11,322 bases of DNA from Thermoplasmatales archaeon (lineage in GTDB: Archaea > Thermoplasmatota > E2 > UBA202 > DSCA01), in the NCBI GenBank assembly GCA_011049295.1, contig DSCA01000042.1:1-11322 (forward strand), in the 5' to 3' direction. Shown piece after piece: positions 5,254 through 11,322 of the stretch (its first letter is position 1; every line of letters begins with the position of its first letter). Under the pieces are notes generated by a model. The model was given only the letters and a program-made list of their open reading frames with translations. It did not search any database and was not told the DNA's origin. Position numbers and translations under genes: made by a program.

Positions 5254-6624
5254 TCACTTCGGATAGTACGTCTCTATGTACTTCTCGTCTATTTTCTTCA
5301 GCTCCTCTTTAGGCAGCGTGGACAGCAGCTCCCAGCCCAGGGTGAGGGTCTCCTCAAAGGAGCGGTCCTCCTCGTTTCCCTGCCGCACAAACCGGTCCTC
5401 GAAGGCGTCGGCAAAGGCCAGGTACTGCCGGTCCCGCTCGGTGAGGGCCTCCTCCCCCACCACGGCCACCAGGTCACGCAGGTCCATGCCCTCCGCATAG
5501 GCTGAGTACAGCTGGTTGGACAGCTGGTGATGGTCGGCCCGGGTGCGCCCCTCGCCGATACCCTCTGCCATCAGCCGGGACAGGGCCGGCAGCACGGCAA
5601 TGGGGGGATAGATGCCCTTGTTCTGCAGCTCCCGGGACAGCACAATCTGCCCCTCGGTGATGTATCCCGTGAGGTCGGGAATGGGATGGGTGATGTCGTC
5701 GTCGGGCATGGTCAAAATGGGTATCTGGGTTATGGAGCCCTCCCTGCCCATAATCCGCCCCGCCCGCTCGTAAATCTGGGCCAGGTCGGTGTACATGTAT
5801 CCCGGATAGCCCCGCCGCCCCGGTACCTCCTCCCGGGCGGCCGCAATCTCCCGCAGGGCCTCCGCGTAGTTGGTCATGTCGGTGAGGATGACCAGCACGT
5901 GCATGCCCCGGTCGTAGGCCATGTACTCGGCGGCGGTGAGGGCCATCTTGGGGGCAATCAGCCGCTCTATGGCCGGGTCGTCCGCCAGGTTGAGAAACAA
6001 AACGCTGCGCTCGATGGCCCCCGTTTCCTCGAAGTCCTGCATGAAAAAATCCGCCTCCTCGGCGGTGATGCCCATGGCGCAGAACACCACGGCAAAGTTT
6101 TCCTGGCCTCTCACCTTGGCCTGCCGGGCAATCTGGGCAGCGATGGTGTTGTGGGGGAGGCCGGAGCCGGAGAAAATGGGCAGCTTCTGCCCCCGCACCA
6201 GGGTGTTCATGCCGTCGATGGTGGAAATGCCCGTCTGTATGGGGTCCCGGGGATACTCCCGGGCCGAGGGATTGATGGGCTGGCCGTTGACATCCCGCAT
6301 GTCCTCCGGAATGGGGGCCGGGGAGCCGTCGAGGGGATTGCCCACCCCGTCAAAGATGCGACCCAGCAGGTCGGCGGTGACCCCCAGCTGCATGGGTTTG
6401 CCGGTGAACTGCACCTGCGTGCCCTTGGTGTCCAGCCCCCGGGTTCCCTCGAACACCTGCACCACCGCCCGGCCCCTGCCCACCTCCAGTACCTGCCCCA
6501 GCCGCTTTTCTCCCTCCGAGGTGGTAATCTTCACCACTTCGCCGTACCCCACTCCCTCGATGCCGTCCACAATCATCAGGGGGCCGGATACCTCGCTGAC
6601 CGTGGTATACACAATACCTTCCAT
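5254..6624 (-). CDS. atpB: A-type ATP synthase subunit B (non-catalytic head subunit)
   Basis: The 456-residue product forms the A3B3 hexamer with AtpA and binds nucleotide without catalysing its turnover. The N-terminal barrel starts MEGIVYTTVSEVSGPLM. The usual P-loop is replaced by FSGSGLPHN (residues 151-159), the mark of the non-catalytic B subunit. Other signatures are DFFMQDFEETGAIER, LTDMTNYAEALREI and the PDLTGYITEGQI segment. The frame is open 38 codons further upstream, but that would run inside atpA. The start at 6624 has a GGAGGG ribosome site, matches the family N-terminus, and overlaps the atpA stop by one base (TAATG). Confidence 0.97.
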   Translation of the reverse strand: MEGIVYTTVSEVSGPLMIVDGIEGVGYGEVVKITTSEGEKRLGQVLEVGRGRAVVQVFEGTRGLDTKGTQVQFTGKPMQLGVTADLLGRIFDGVGNPLDGSPAPIPEDMRDVNGQPINPSAREYPRDPIQTGISTIDGMNTLVRGQKLPIFSGSGLPHNTIAAQIARQAKVRGQENFAVVFCAMGITAEEADFFMQDFEETGAIERSVLFLNLADDPAIERLIAPKMALTAAEYMAYDRGMHVLVILTDMTNYAEALREIAAAREEVPGRRGYPGYMYTDLAQIYERAGRIMGREGSITQIPILTMPDDDITHPIPDLTGYITEGQIVLSRELQNKGIYPPIAVLPALSRLMAEGIGEGRTRADHHQLSNQLYSAYAEGMDLRDLVAVVGEEALTERDRQYLAFADAFEDRFVRQGNEEDRSFEETLTLGWELLSTLPKEELKKIDEKYIETYYPK

Positions 6625-8393
6625 TATGCTCCCTCCAGGGTTTTTATTTCCTCTTCCATCTGCTTCTCTATTTCCTTGAAGCGCTTCTCCCATTCCTCGT
6701 TGGGCACGGTGGCCAGGCGGCCGATGGTCACCCGGCACTGCAGACCCTTTACCTTCTCGAAATCAAAGGTGGGAGAGGCCAGGCCGGAAATCAGGTCGTA
6801 GTACCTGAGCATGATGCGCAGCATGTGGTACTGCTTGGGCGCCGGACAGAAGGTATCAATCTCGTGGTAGGCGTTCTGCTGCAAAAAGTCCTCCCGGATA
6901 ATCCGGGCCCCCTCCATCACCGCCTTGTCCGAGGGGGGCAGGGCGTCGGGCCCCACCAGGCGGATGATTTCCTGCAGCTCGTCCTCCCTCTGCAGCAGGG
7001 CCATGGCCCGGTTGCGCAGCTCCAGCCAGTCCTCGCCCACCTCGTCGTGCCACCACCTCTTCACCCGGTCCAGGTACAGGGAATAGGAGCGCAGCCAGTT
7101 GATGGAGGGAAAATGGCGCCGGTCGGCCAGGTCCGAGTCCAGGGCCCAGAAAACCTTGACGATGCGAAGCGTGTTCTGGGTTACGGGCTCCGAGAAGTCA
7201 CCTCCGGGGGGAGACACGGCGCCGATGATGGACACCGAGCCCTCCCGGTGGTTGGAGCAGATGATTTTGGCCCGTCCCGCCCGCTCGTAGAAGCCGGCCA
7301 GGCGGGAGGCCAGGTATGCTGGATAGCCCTCTTCACCGGGCATCTCCTCCAGTCTTCCGGAGATTTCCCTCAGGGCCTCCGCCCAGCGGCTGGTGGAGTC
7401 GGCCATCAGGGCCACGTCGTAGCCCATATCCCGGTAGTACTCGGCCAGAGTGATGCCGGTGTACACGCTGGCTTCCCGGGCGGCCACCGGCATGTTGGAG
7501 GTGTTGGCAATCAGGATGGTTCTGTTCATCAGGGGCTGGCCGGTGCGGGGGTCCTTGAGCTCGGGGAAGTCGCGCAGCACCTCGGTCATCTCGTTGCCCC
7601 GCTCTCCGCAGCCGATGTAGATAATGATGTCCGCGTCGCTCCACCGGGCCAGCTGGTGCTGGGAGACGGTCTTGCCGGTTCCGAAACCGCCGGGAATGGC
7701 TGCCGTCCCTCCCTTGGCCATGGGGAAGAAGGTGTCGAAGACCCGCTGGCCGTTGATCAGGGGAACGGTGGGGGGCAGTTTTTCCTTTAGGGGCCGGCCC
7801 ACCCGGACCGGCCACCGCTGCAGCATGGCTACCTCCCGCTTATGGCCGTCCACCTCCAGCACGGCAATGGTCTCCTCCACGGTGAAATCTCCCTGTCTGA
7901 CCTCTCTGACCACCGCCTCTTTCACGTCGGGGGGCACCATGACCCGATGCTCCACCACCGGCGTCTCCTCCACGGTGCCCAGGATGTCGCCTCCGCGCAC
8001 CGTATCGTTCTCTGTGACCGCGGGGGTGAACTTCCACTTCTTTTTCCGGTCCACGGCCGGGGCCTCCACCCCCCGGGCGATGAAATCGCCTGACTGCTCC
8101 ATGATGTCCGGCAGGGGGCGCTGAATGCCGTCGTAGATGGAGGTGATGAGGCCAGGGGCCAGCTCCACGGCCAGGGGCATACCCGTGTTGACAACCCGGT
8201 CCCCGGGCTGCAGGCCGGTGGTGTCCTCGTATACCTGGATGGTGGCCGTGTCCTCCTTCAGCTCGATGATTTCTCCCACCAGACCCTCCTCGCCCACCCT
8301 CACCAGGTCGTACATCTTGGCCCCTTTCATGTTTGTGGCCTTGACCACGGGTCCGGCCACGTTGAATATCTGTCCTTCCTTCTTTTTTGGCAT
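6624..8393 (-). CDS. atpA: A-type ATP synthase subunit A (catalytic head subunit)
   Basis: The 589-residue product carries the catalytic nucleotide site. The P-loop GGFGTGKT lies at residues 235-242 with Lys241 as the phosphate-binding lysine. The catalytic glutamate is in GERGNEM (Glu264), and the ADSTSRWAEALREISGRLEE segment follows. The long insertion between the N-terminal barrel and the P-loop (the non-homologous region, about residues 110-190) distinguishes A/V-type A from F-type beta, as does GDFSEPVTQNT. No intein interrupts the P-loop, unlike in Thermoplasma relatives. The start at 8393 has AGGAGTGA at a good distance; an ATG eight codons upstream lies before that site and is less likely. 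It is 13 bases after atpF. Confidence 0.98.
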   Translation of the reverse strand: MPKKKEGQIFNVAGPVVKATNMKGAKMYDLVRVGEEGLVGEIIELKEDTATIQVYEDTTGLQPGDRVVNTGMPLAVELAPGLITSIYDGIQRPLPDIMEQSGDFIARGVEAPAVDRKKKWKFTPAVTENDTVRGGDILGTVEETPVVEHRVMVPPDVKEAVVREVRQGDFTVEETIAVLEVDGHKREVAMLQRWPVRVGRPLKEKLPPTVPLINGQRVFDTFFPMAKGGTAAIPGGFGTGKTVSQHQLARWSDADIIIYIGCGERGNEMTEVLRDFPELKDPRTGQPLMNRTILIANTSNMPVAAREASVYTGITLAEYYRDMGYDVALMADSTSRWAEALREISGRLEEMPGEEGYPAYLASRLAGFYERAGRAKIICSNHREGSVSIIGAVSPPGGDFSEPVTQNTLRIVKVFWALDSDLADRRHFPSINWLRSYSLYLDRVKRWWHDEVGEDWLELRNRAMALLQREDELQEIIRLVGPDALPPSDKAVMEGARIIREDFLQQNAYHEIDTFCPAPKQYHMLRIMLRYYDLISGLASPTFDFEKVKGLQCRVTIGRLATVPNEEWEKRFKEIEKQMEEEIKTLEGA

Positions 8394-8406
8394 ACTTTCA
8401 CTCCTG

Positions 8407-8712
8407 TTAAATCTCAACTCCCACTGCCCGTCGGATGAGGGCGTCCAGGGAATCCTCCCGCTCCTCCTCCCGGCCCCTCTTGTCCGGTATCTCCACGATG
8501 ATGGGCAGTTCGCGTTGCAATTTTATCTTGGTTATCTTATCCAGCAGGGTATCTGCTATACGCTCGGTGATAATGATGACCCCGATGTCCGGGTCCTCCA
8601 CCAGCTCGTCCAGTTGCGCTGCCACCTCCCCTCCGGCCACCACTCCCCGGCCCACCCCGGCAAAGGTGAACAGGGCCACCGTGTCCTCGTCGCCAATCAC
8701 CGCCATTTTCAT
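8407..8712 (-). CDS. atpF: A-type ATP synthase subunit F
   Basis: The 101-residue product is the small central-stalk subunit that binds subunit D. It begins MKMAVIGDEDTVALFTFAGV, with the typical GDED and a following G-rich loop. It has DPDIGVIIITERIADTL (about residues 43-59), a near-diagnostic motif of the family, and ends with a charged region leading to the C-terminal helix. The start at 8712 overlaps the atpC stop in an ATGA arrangement, with a GGTGGTGA ribosome site just before it. An alternative ATG two codons later cannot be excluded. Length agrees with the family. Confidence 0.95.
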   Translation of the reverse strand: MKMAVIGDEDTVALFTFAGVGRGVVAGGEVAAQLDELVEDPDIGVIIITERIADTLLDKITKIKLQRELPIIVEIPDKRGREEEREDSLDALIRRAVGVEI

Positions 8713-9779
8713 GTGGTCACCACCACATTCCATATCTTTTCTGCGTCCAGGCCCTCCCCCACGCCCTTGGCAATGGCCTTGAGGTTGCGGGCCTCGTACT
8801 GTTTTTCCACCAGAAACCGGATGCCCGGCCCCAGCCCGGTGGTGTCGTCCAGCCCCATGGCCGCCGCGTGCCGTACAAACTGCCGGTCAATGGCCAACTC
8901 CAGGACCCACAGTCCCTGTCGCTCGTACTGGGGCAGCACGTCCCGCAGGGGGGCACCGTAGGAGGTCCCCTCCAGCAGGGAGATGACCTCGGGAATGGAA
9001 TCAATCTTCAGCATGTGGTCCACCTGCCAGCCGGGGATTTCCCGTCCCTCGCCGAACAGCATCTGCTGGACATCCCCCAGGTCGTAGTAGGTGGCCCGCA
9101 GGATGGCCTTGAGATTCATCACGTCGATGAGACGCTTGGCAAACACGTCCCGTGTGCGCAGGCAGGAGCGGGGGACCTCCGCCCGGCCCAGAGCCTGCAC
9201 CAGGTAGCGGTCCACCGCGTATTCCACGGCCATGACGGGCGCCTCAGTTTCTATCAGCTGTTTGACCTCCAGCATATCCACCTCGCTGAGCACCCTGAGC
9301 ATCTCCTCCCGGTCCGCCTGGCGGAGACGCTCCCGTAAGGTCCGGCCCAGGGAAGAAAACGGCTCCTGCTCCGGGGCCTGGCTTCCCTCCAGTACGGCAC
9401 GCAGGGCGTCCTTGACCAGGCGGGCGTCCAGGGTCTGCAGGAACGCGTCGTAAAAGCCATGCACCGTTTTCGGGGAGTCCTTGCGGGCCATGGCGATGAT
9501 GCGGGCGAGAGACATGTCGACGGCTCGCTGCACCTCCCGGATGCTCTCCCCCTCCACCGAAAAGTCCCTGCTCACCACGTTGGCCTGGAAGTCCTCCAGG
9601 GAATCGCTGCTCACCAGCCTGGTCAGCTCTTTTTCCTGCAGATAGGGGGCACCCATGGCGTTGAACTTGGCATTGGGGTAGGTGAAGCCGGCAAAGGAGG
9701 CCAGCGAGGGCCCGAATTTGGCTGCCGCTACCAGCCCGGCTCCGGCCATGCCAATCCACAGGAGGGTGAACACGTCCAC
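8709..9779 (-). CDS. atpC: A-type ATP synthase subunit C with N-terminal membrane helix
   Basis: The 356-residue product is the funnel-shaped socket that joins the D-F shaft to the K ring. It is mostly helical with three repeated bundles. Recognisable segments are FTYPNAKFNAMGAPYL (about residues 32-47), the DVMNLKAILRATYYDLG stretch (the family's D-x-x-N-L-k motif), and LVEKQYEARNLKAIAKGVGE near the C-terminus. The start is a GTG right after the atpE stop, supported by GAGGAGGT five bases upstream. Unusually, residues 4-20 are hydrophobic (FTLLWIGMAGAGLVAAA), suggesting a membrane anchor in a subunit that is soluble in well-studied enzymes. The gene overlaps atpF by four bases. Confidence 0.94.
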   Translation of the reverse strand: MDVFTLLWIGMAGAGLVAAAKFGPSLASFAGFTYPNAKFNAMGAPYLQEKELTRLVSSDSLEDFQANVVSRDFSVEGESIREVQRAVDMSLARIIAMARKDSPKTVHGFYDAFLQTLDARLVKDALRAVLEGSQAPEQEPFSSLGRTLRERLRQADREEMLRVLSEVDMLEVKQLIETEAPVMAVEYAVDRYLVQALGRAEVPRSCLRTRDVFAKRLIDVMNLKAILRATYYDLGDVQQMLFGEGREIPGWQVDHMLKIDSIPEVISLLEGTSYGAPLRDVLPQYERQGLWVLELAIDRQFVRHAAAMGLDDTTGLGPGIRFLVEKQYEARNLKAIAKGVGEGLDAEKIWNVVVTT

Positions 9780-10346
9780 TTAGACCTCCTCGGGAAACAA
9801 CTGCTCGGCCATCATGATGCGCAGGTCGCCCATCTTTCGCTCCATAAGGGCGTCGAAGGTACGGTCAATCTGTCGGCTGCCGTCGGCGCTCTGCACGATG
9901 ACTCCGCCCAAGCCGTCCACCGTCCCCGCCACCTCCACGCCCAGCCGGTCGGCAATCTTCCGGTCCGCCTCCCGGCTCACCCGCACCACGCAGTCGGAGA
10001 AGACCTTTTGTCCCTCCTCGATGGCCGCCCGAACCGCCTTCTCGTACTCCTTTCCCTTGACCGCGCTCAGCATCTCTCGGGCCCGCTGCAGGCACTCCTG
10101 CATGACCTCCTCCTTGACCCGCATGTGCTGCTCGCGGGCGGCGCGCCGGGCGGCGGCCAGGCGTTTTTCCCGGGTGCGGCGGGCGTTTTTTTCTCCCTGG
10201 CTGGCAATCTCCTGGGCGTCTTTTTTGGCCTGCTCTTTGGCCTTTCTGATGATGTCGTCCGCCTGCTGCTTGGCCTCGGCGATGATTCGGCTGGCTTCCT
10301 GCTCCGCGTCGCGCTCGATGTGCTGGACCAGTTTTTCCAGGGACAT
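9780..10346 (-). CDS. atpE: A-type ATP synthase subunit E (peripheral stalk)
   Basis: The 188-residue product is a peripheral-stalk subunit that pairs with subunit H to hold the A3B3 head against rotation. Residues 1-95 are one long, Ala-, Glu-, Lys- and Arg-rich helix (for example ASRIIAEAKQQADDIIRKAK), expected to form a coiled coil. The C-terminal domain has the family's short mixed fold, with KIADRLGVEVAGTVDGLGGV and VIVQSADGSRQIDRTFDALM. The start at 10346 follows the atpK stop by two bases and has no clear Shine-Dalgarno, so coupling with atpK is likely. Length is normal. Confidence 0.93.
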   Translation of the reverse strand: MSLEKLVQHIERDAEQEASRIIAEAKQQADDIIRKAKEQAKKDAQEIASQGEKNARRTREKRLAAARRAAREQHMRVKEEVMQECLQRAREMLSAVKGKEYEKAVRAAIEEGQKVFSDCVVRVSREADRKIADRLGVEVAGTVDGLGGVIVQSADGSRQIDRTFDALMERKMGDLRIMMAEQLFPEEV

Positions 10347-10348
10347 GT

Positions 10349-10918
10349 TTACAGCAGACCCAGCCCGGCCATAAGCAGGATGGCCACCAGCAGGCCGAAT
10401 ATGGCGATGGTCTCCGGCATCACGGTAAAGATGATACCGCGCGCTGCCACCTCCGGGTTTCTGCCCACGGCGGAGATGGAGGACGAGGCCACCATTCCCT
10501 GTCCAATGGCCGATATGCCGGTCAATCCCACCACCAGGCCGATGGCGATGCCGCCCAGACCGAAGGCGCTGTTGCTCAGGTCCACCGCGGCGCTGCCTCC
10601 CAGCAGTCCGGCTCCCATCATCAGCAACACCGCAATCAGCAGACCGTACACCGACTGGGTCATGGGCAGCACCTGCAGCACCAGCAGCCGGCCGAAGAGT
10701 TCCGGTTTTTCCGCGGTTACCGCCACCGCCGAGCTCCCGGCGAAGGCCAGACCGAAGGCGGAGGCGATGCCGGCGACGGCCACGGCAATCATGCAGCCCA
10801 CCATGATGTTGGACTGTGTCTCGCCTGCCTCGCCGGGTTCCAGTCCGGCTGCCGATGCGGGTCCCGCCAGCAGCACCAGGGCCGTTAGGGCCAATCCCGT
10901 TACCACTACTTTTTTCAT
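10349..10918 (-). CDS. atpK: A-type ATP synthase subunit K (membrane ring, double hairpin)
   Basis: The 189-residue product is a rotor-ring proteolipid made of two fused helical hairpins (four helices, about residues 37-103 and 117-188) after a signal-like N-terminus (residues 1-24). The first hairpin has LQVLPMTQSVYGLL with no carboxylate. The second has IGQGMVA and VMPETIAIFGLL, with Glu169 as the ion-binding acid. By recalled comparison with the Enterococcus hirae NtpK sequence, its Na+ ligands Leu61, Thr64, Gln65, Gln110 and Glu139 correspond to Leu84, Thr87, Gln88, Gln140 and Glu169. One ion site per four helices is the V-type arrangement. The start at 10918 overlaps the atpI stop as ATGA, and a GGAGGA ribosome site precedes it. 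Confidence 0.95.
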   Translation of the reverse strand: MKKVVVTGLALTALVLLAGPASAAGLEPGEAGETQSNIMVGCMIAVAVAGIASAFGLAFAGSSAVAVTAEKPELFGRLLVLQVLPMTQSVYGLLIAVLLMMGAGLLGGSAAVDLSNSAFGLGGIAIGLVVGLTGISAIGQGMVASSSISAVGRNPEVAARGIIFTVMPETIAIFGLLVAILLMAGLGLL

Positions 10919-11322
10919 TTTATTTCCTCCGTATGTTTACGGTGAATCTGAAAGGGGGTGAACTTCCGCCCGCCGCCCTCGTAGAAGCGGCCGAAGAACT
11001 CCACATACTGCAGGCGGAGGGCGTGAATGCCTGCTCCCAGTGACTGGATGAGCAGGTTGGCCAGGTGAGTGACAATCAGGATGACCGGGGCCAAAACCAC
11101 GCCCACCACGGGAACCAGCTCCGGGGTCATCTGGGCCACGATGTTGAAGGCCAGGGCCATGCCGGCGGTGGCCAATCCCAGGGCCAGCAGCCGGGCGTAG
11201 GACAGCCAGTCCCCGATGTAGCCGGTGAGGTCAAAAAAGCCCATGGGACCCTTCCTCACAAACAGGGTGAGCAGGCCCACCAGGGTGAGGACCACCGTGA
11301 CCCAGTAGGCGGTGCCGGTGAG
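10915..11322 (-). CDS. atpI: A-type ATP synthase subunit I, C-terminal part
   Basis: The last 135 residues of the membrane stator subunit, cut by the right edge. The frame is open to the edge. It contains the conserved helices of the a/I family: DWLSYARLLALGLATAGMAL, carrying the arginine matching yeast Vph1 Arg735, and LGAGIHALRLQYVEFFGRFY, with the arginine matching Arg799, followed by GGGRKFTPF. These arginines face the ring glutamate and are needed for ion passage. The gene ends four bases inside atpK. Its position first in the visible operon is usual; atpH, if present, would lie outside the window. Confidence 0.95.
   Translation of the reverse strand, partial: LTGTAYWVTVVLTLVGLLTLFVRKGPMGFFDLTGYIGDWLSYARLLALGLATAGMALAFNIVAQMTPELVPVVGVVLAPVILIVTHLANLLIQSLGAGIHALRLQYVEFFGRFYEGGGRKFTPFQIHRKHTEEIK

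Noticed and set aside
5527..6801. 424-codon plus-strand open frame opposite atpB
   Set aside because: Antisense shadow of a strongly conserved gene, with no ribosome site and no domain.
7660..7700. Intein in the atpA P-loop
   Set aside because: This is the known intein site in some Thermoplasmata, but the P-loop GGFGTGKT is continuous here and the protein has a normal length.
6825..7790. 321-codon plus-strand open frame opposite atpA
   Set aside because: Antisense shadow caused by GC-rich codon use in the catalytic subunit gene.
9459..10961. 500-codon open frame on the plus strand, opposite atpC, atpE and atpK
   Set aside because: It is antisense to three clear ATP synthase genes. High GC content keeps the antisense frame open; the translation is His-, Leu-, Ala- and Ser-rich with no family features.

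Overview
This window is archaeal. It carries most of an A-type (archaeal V/A-type) ATP synthase operon on the minus strand, an archaeal UPF0147 gene, a PRC-barrel gene, and a secreted gingipain-like C25 peptidase. Several genes have TATA/BRE-like promoters about 26 bases upstream of the start. The GC-rich coding sequence, V-type-like c subunit and C25 peptidase would fit a Thermoplasmata-type euryarchaeon, such as a relative of Marine Benthic Group D or Methanomassiliicoccales. That lineage call is inference only.

Layout. Positions 1-2250 are gene-poor and more AT-rich. They hold the 5' end of a minus-strand gene running off the left edge, a possible 42-codon ORF with a perfect Shine-Dalgarno, a possible structured RNA near 451-530, and two blocks of degenerate 9-bp tandem repeats (700-780 and 831-875). 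Gene remnants follow, then a PRC-barrel gene (1152-1427), a leaderless two-helix membrane protein (1639-1824) and a truncated tyrosine-recombinase N-terminus (about 2030-2215). This looks like a decayed integration region with a few live small genes. Positions 2314-4129 are GC-rich and plus-strand: the secreted C25 peptidase followed by a UPF0147 protein. These converge on a minus-strand 65-residue conserved small protein (4198-4395).

From 4469 to the right edge everything reads leftward as one tightly packed operon: atpI (partial)-atpK-atpE-atpC-atpF-atpA-atpB-atpD, then a previously easy-to-miss 51-codon single-helix membrane protein whose start overlaps the atpD stop. Junctions are 4-base overlaps, TAATG overlaps or gaps of 0 to 13 bases, so translation is probably coupled. 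A3B3 (atpA, atpB) is the nucleotide-binding head, D and F the rotor shaft, C the socket joining shaft to ring, E the peripheral stalk, and K and I the ion-translocating ring and stator.

The most informative details are in this operon. The c subunit is a fused double hairpin with one carboxylate and the full set of residues that bind Na+ in the Enterococcus hirae ring. Subunit C has a predicted N-terminal membrane helix. The extra small protein sits at the operon end. No wholly new system is evident; the best unknowns are the 51-residue protein and the structured stretch at 451-530.
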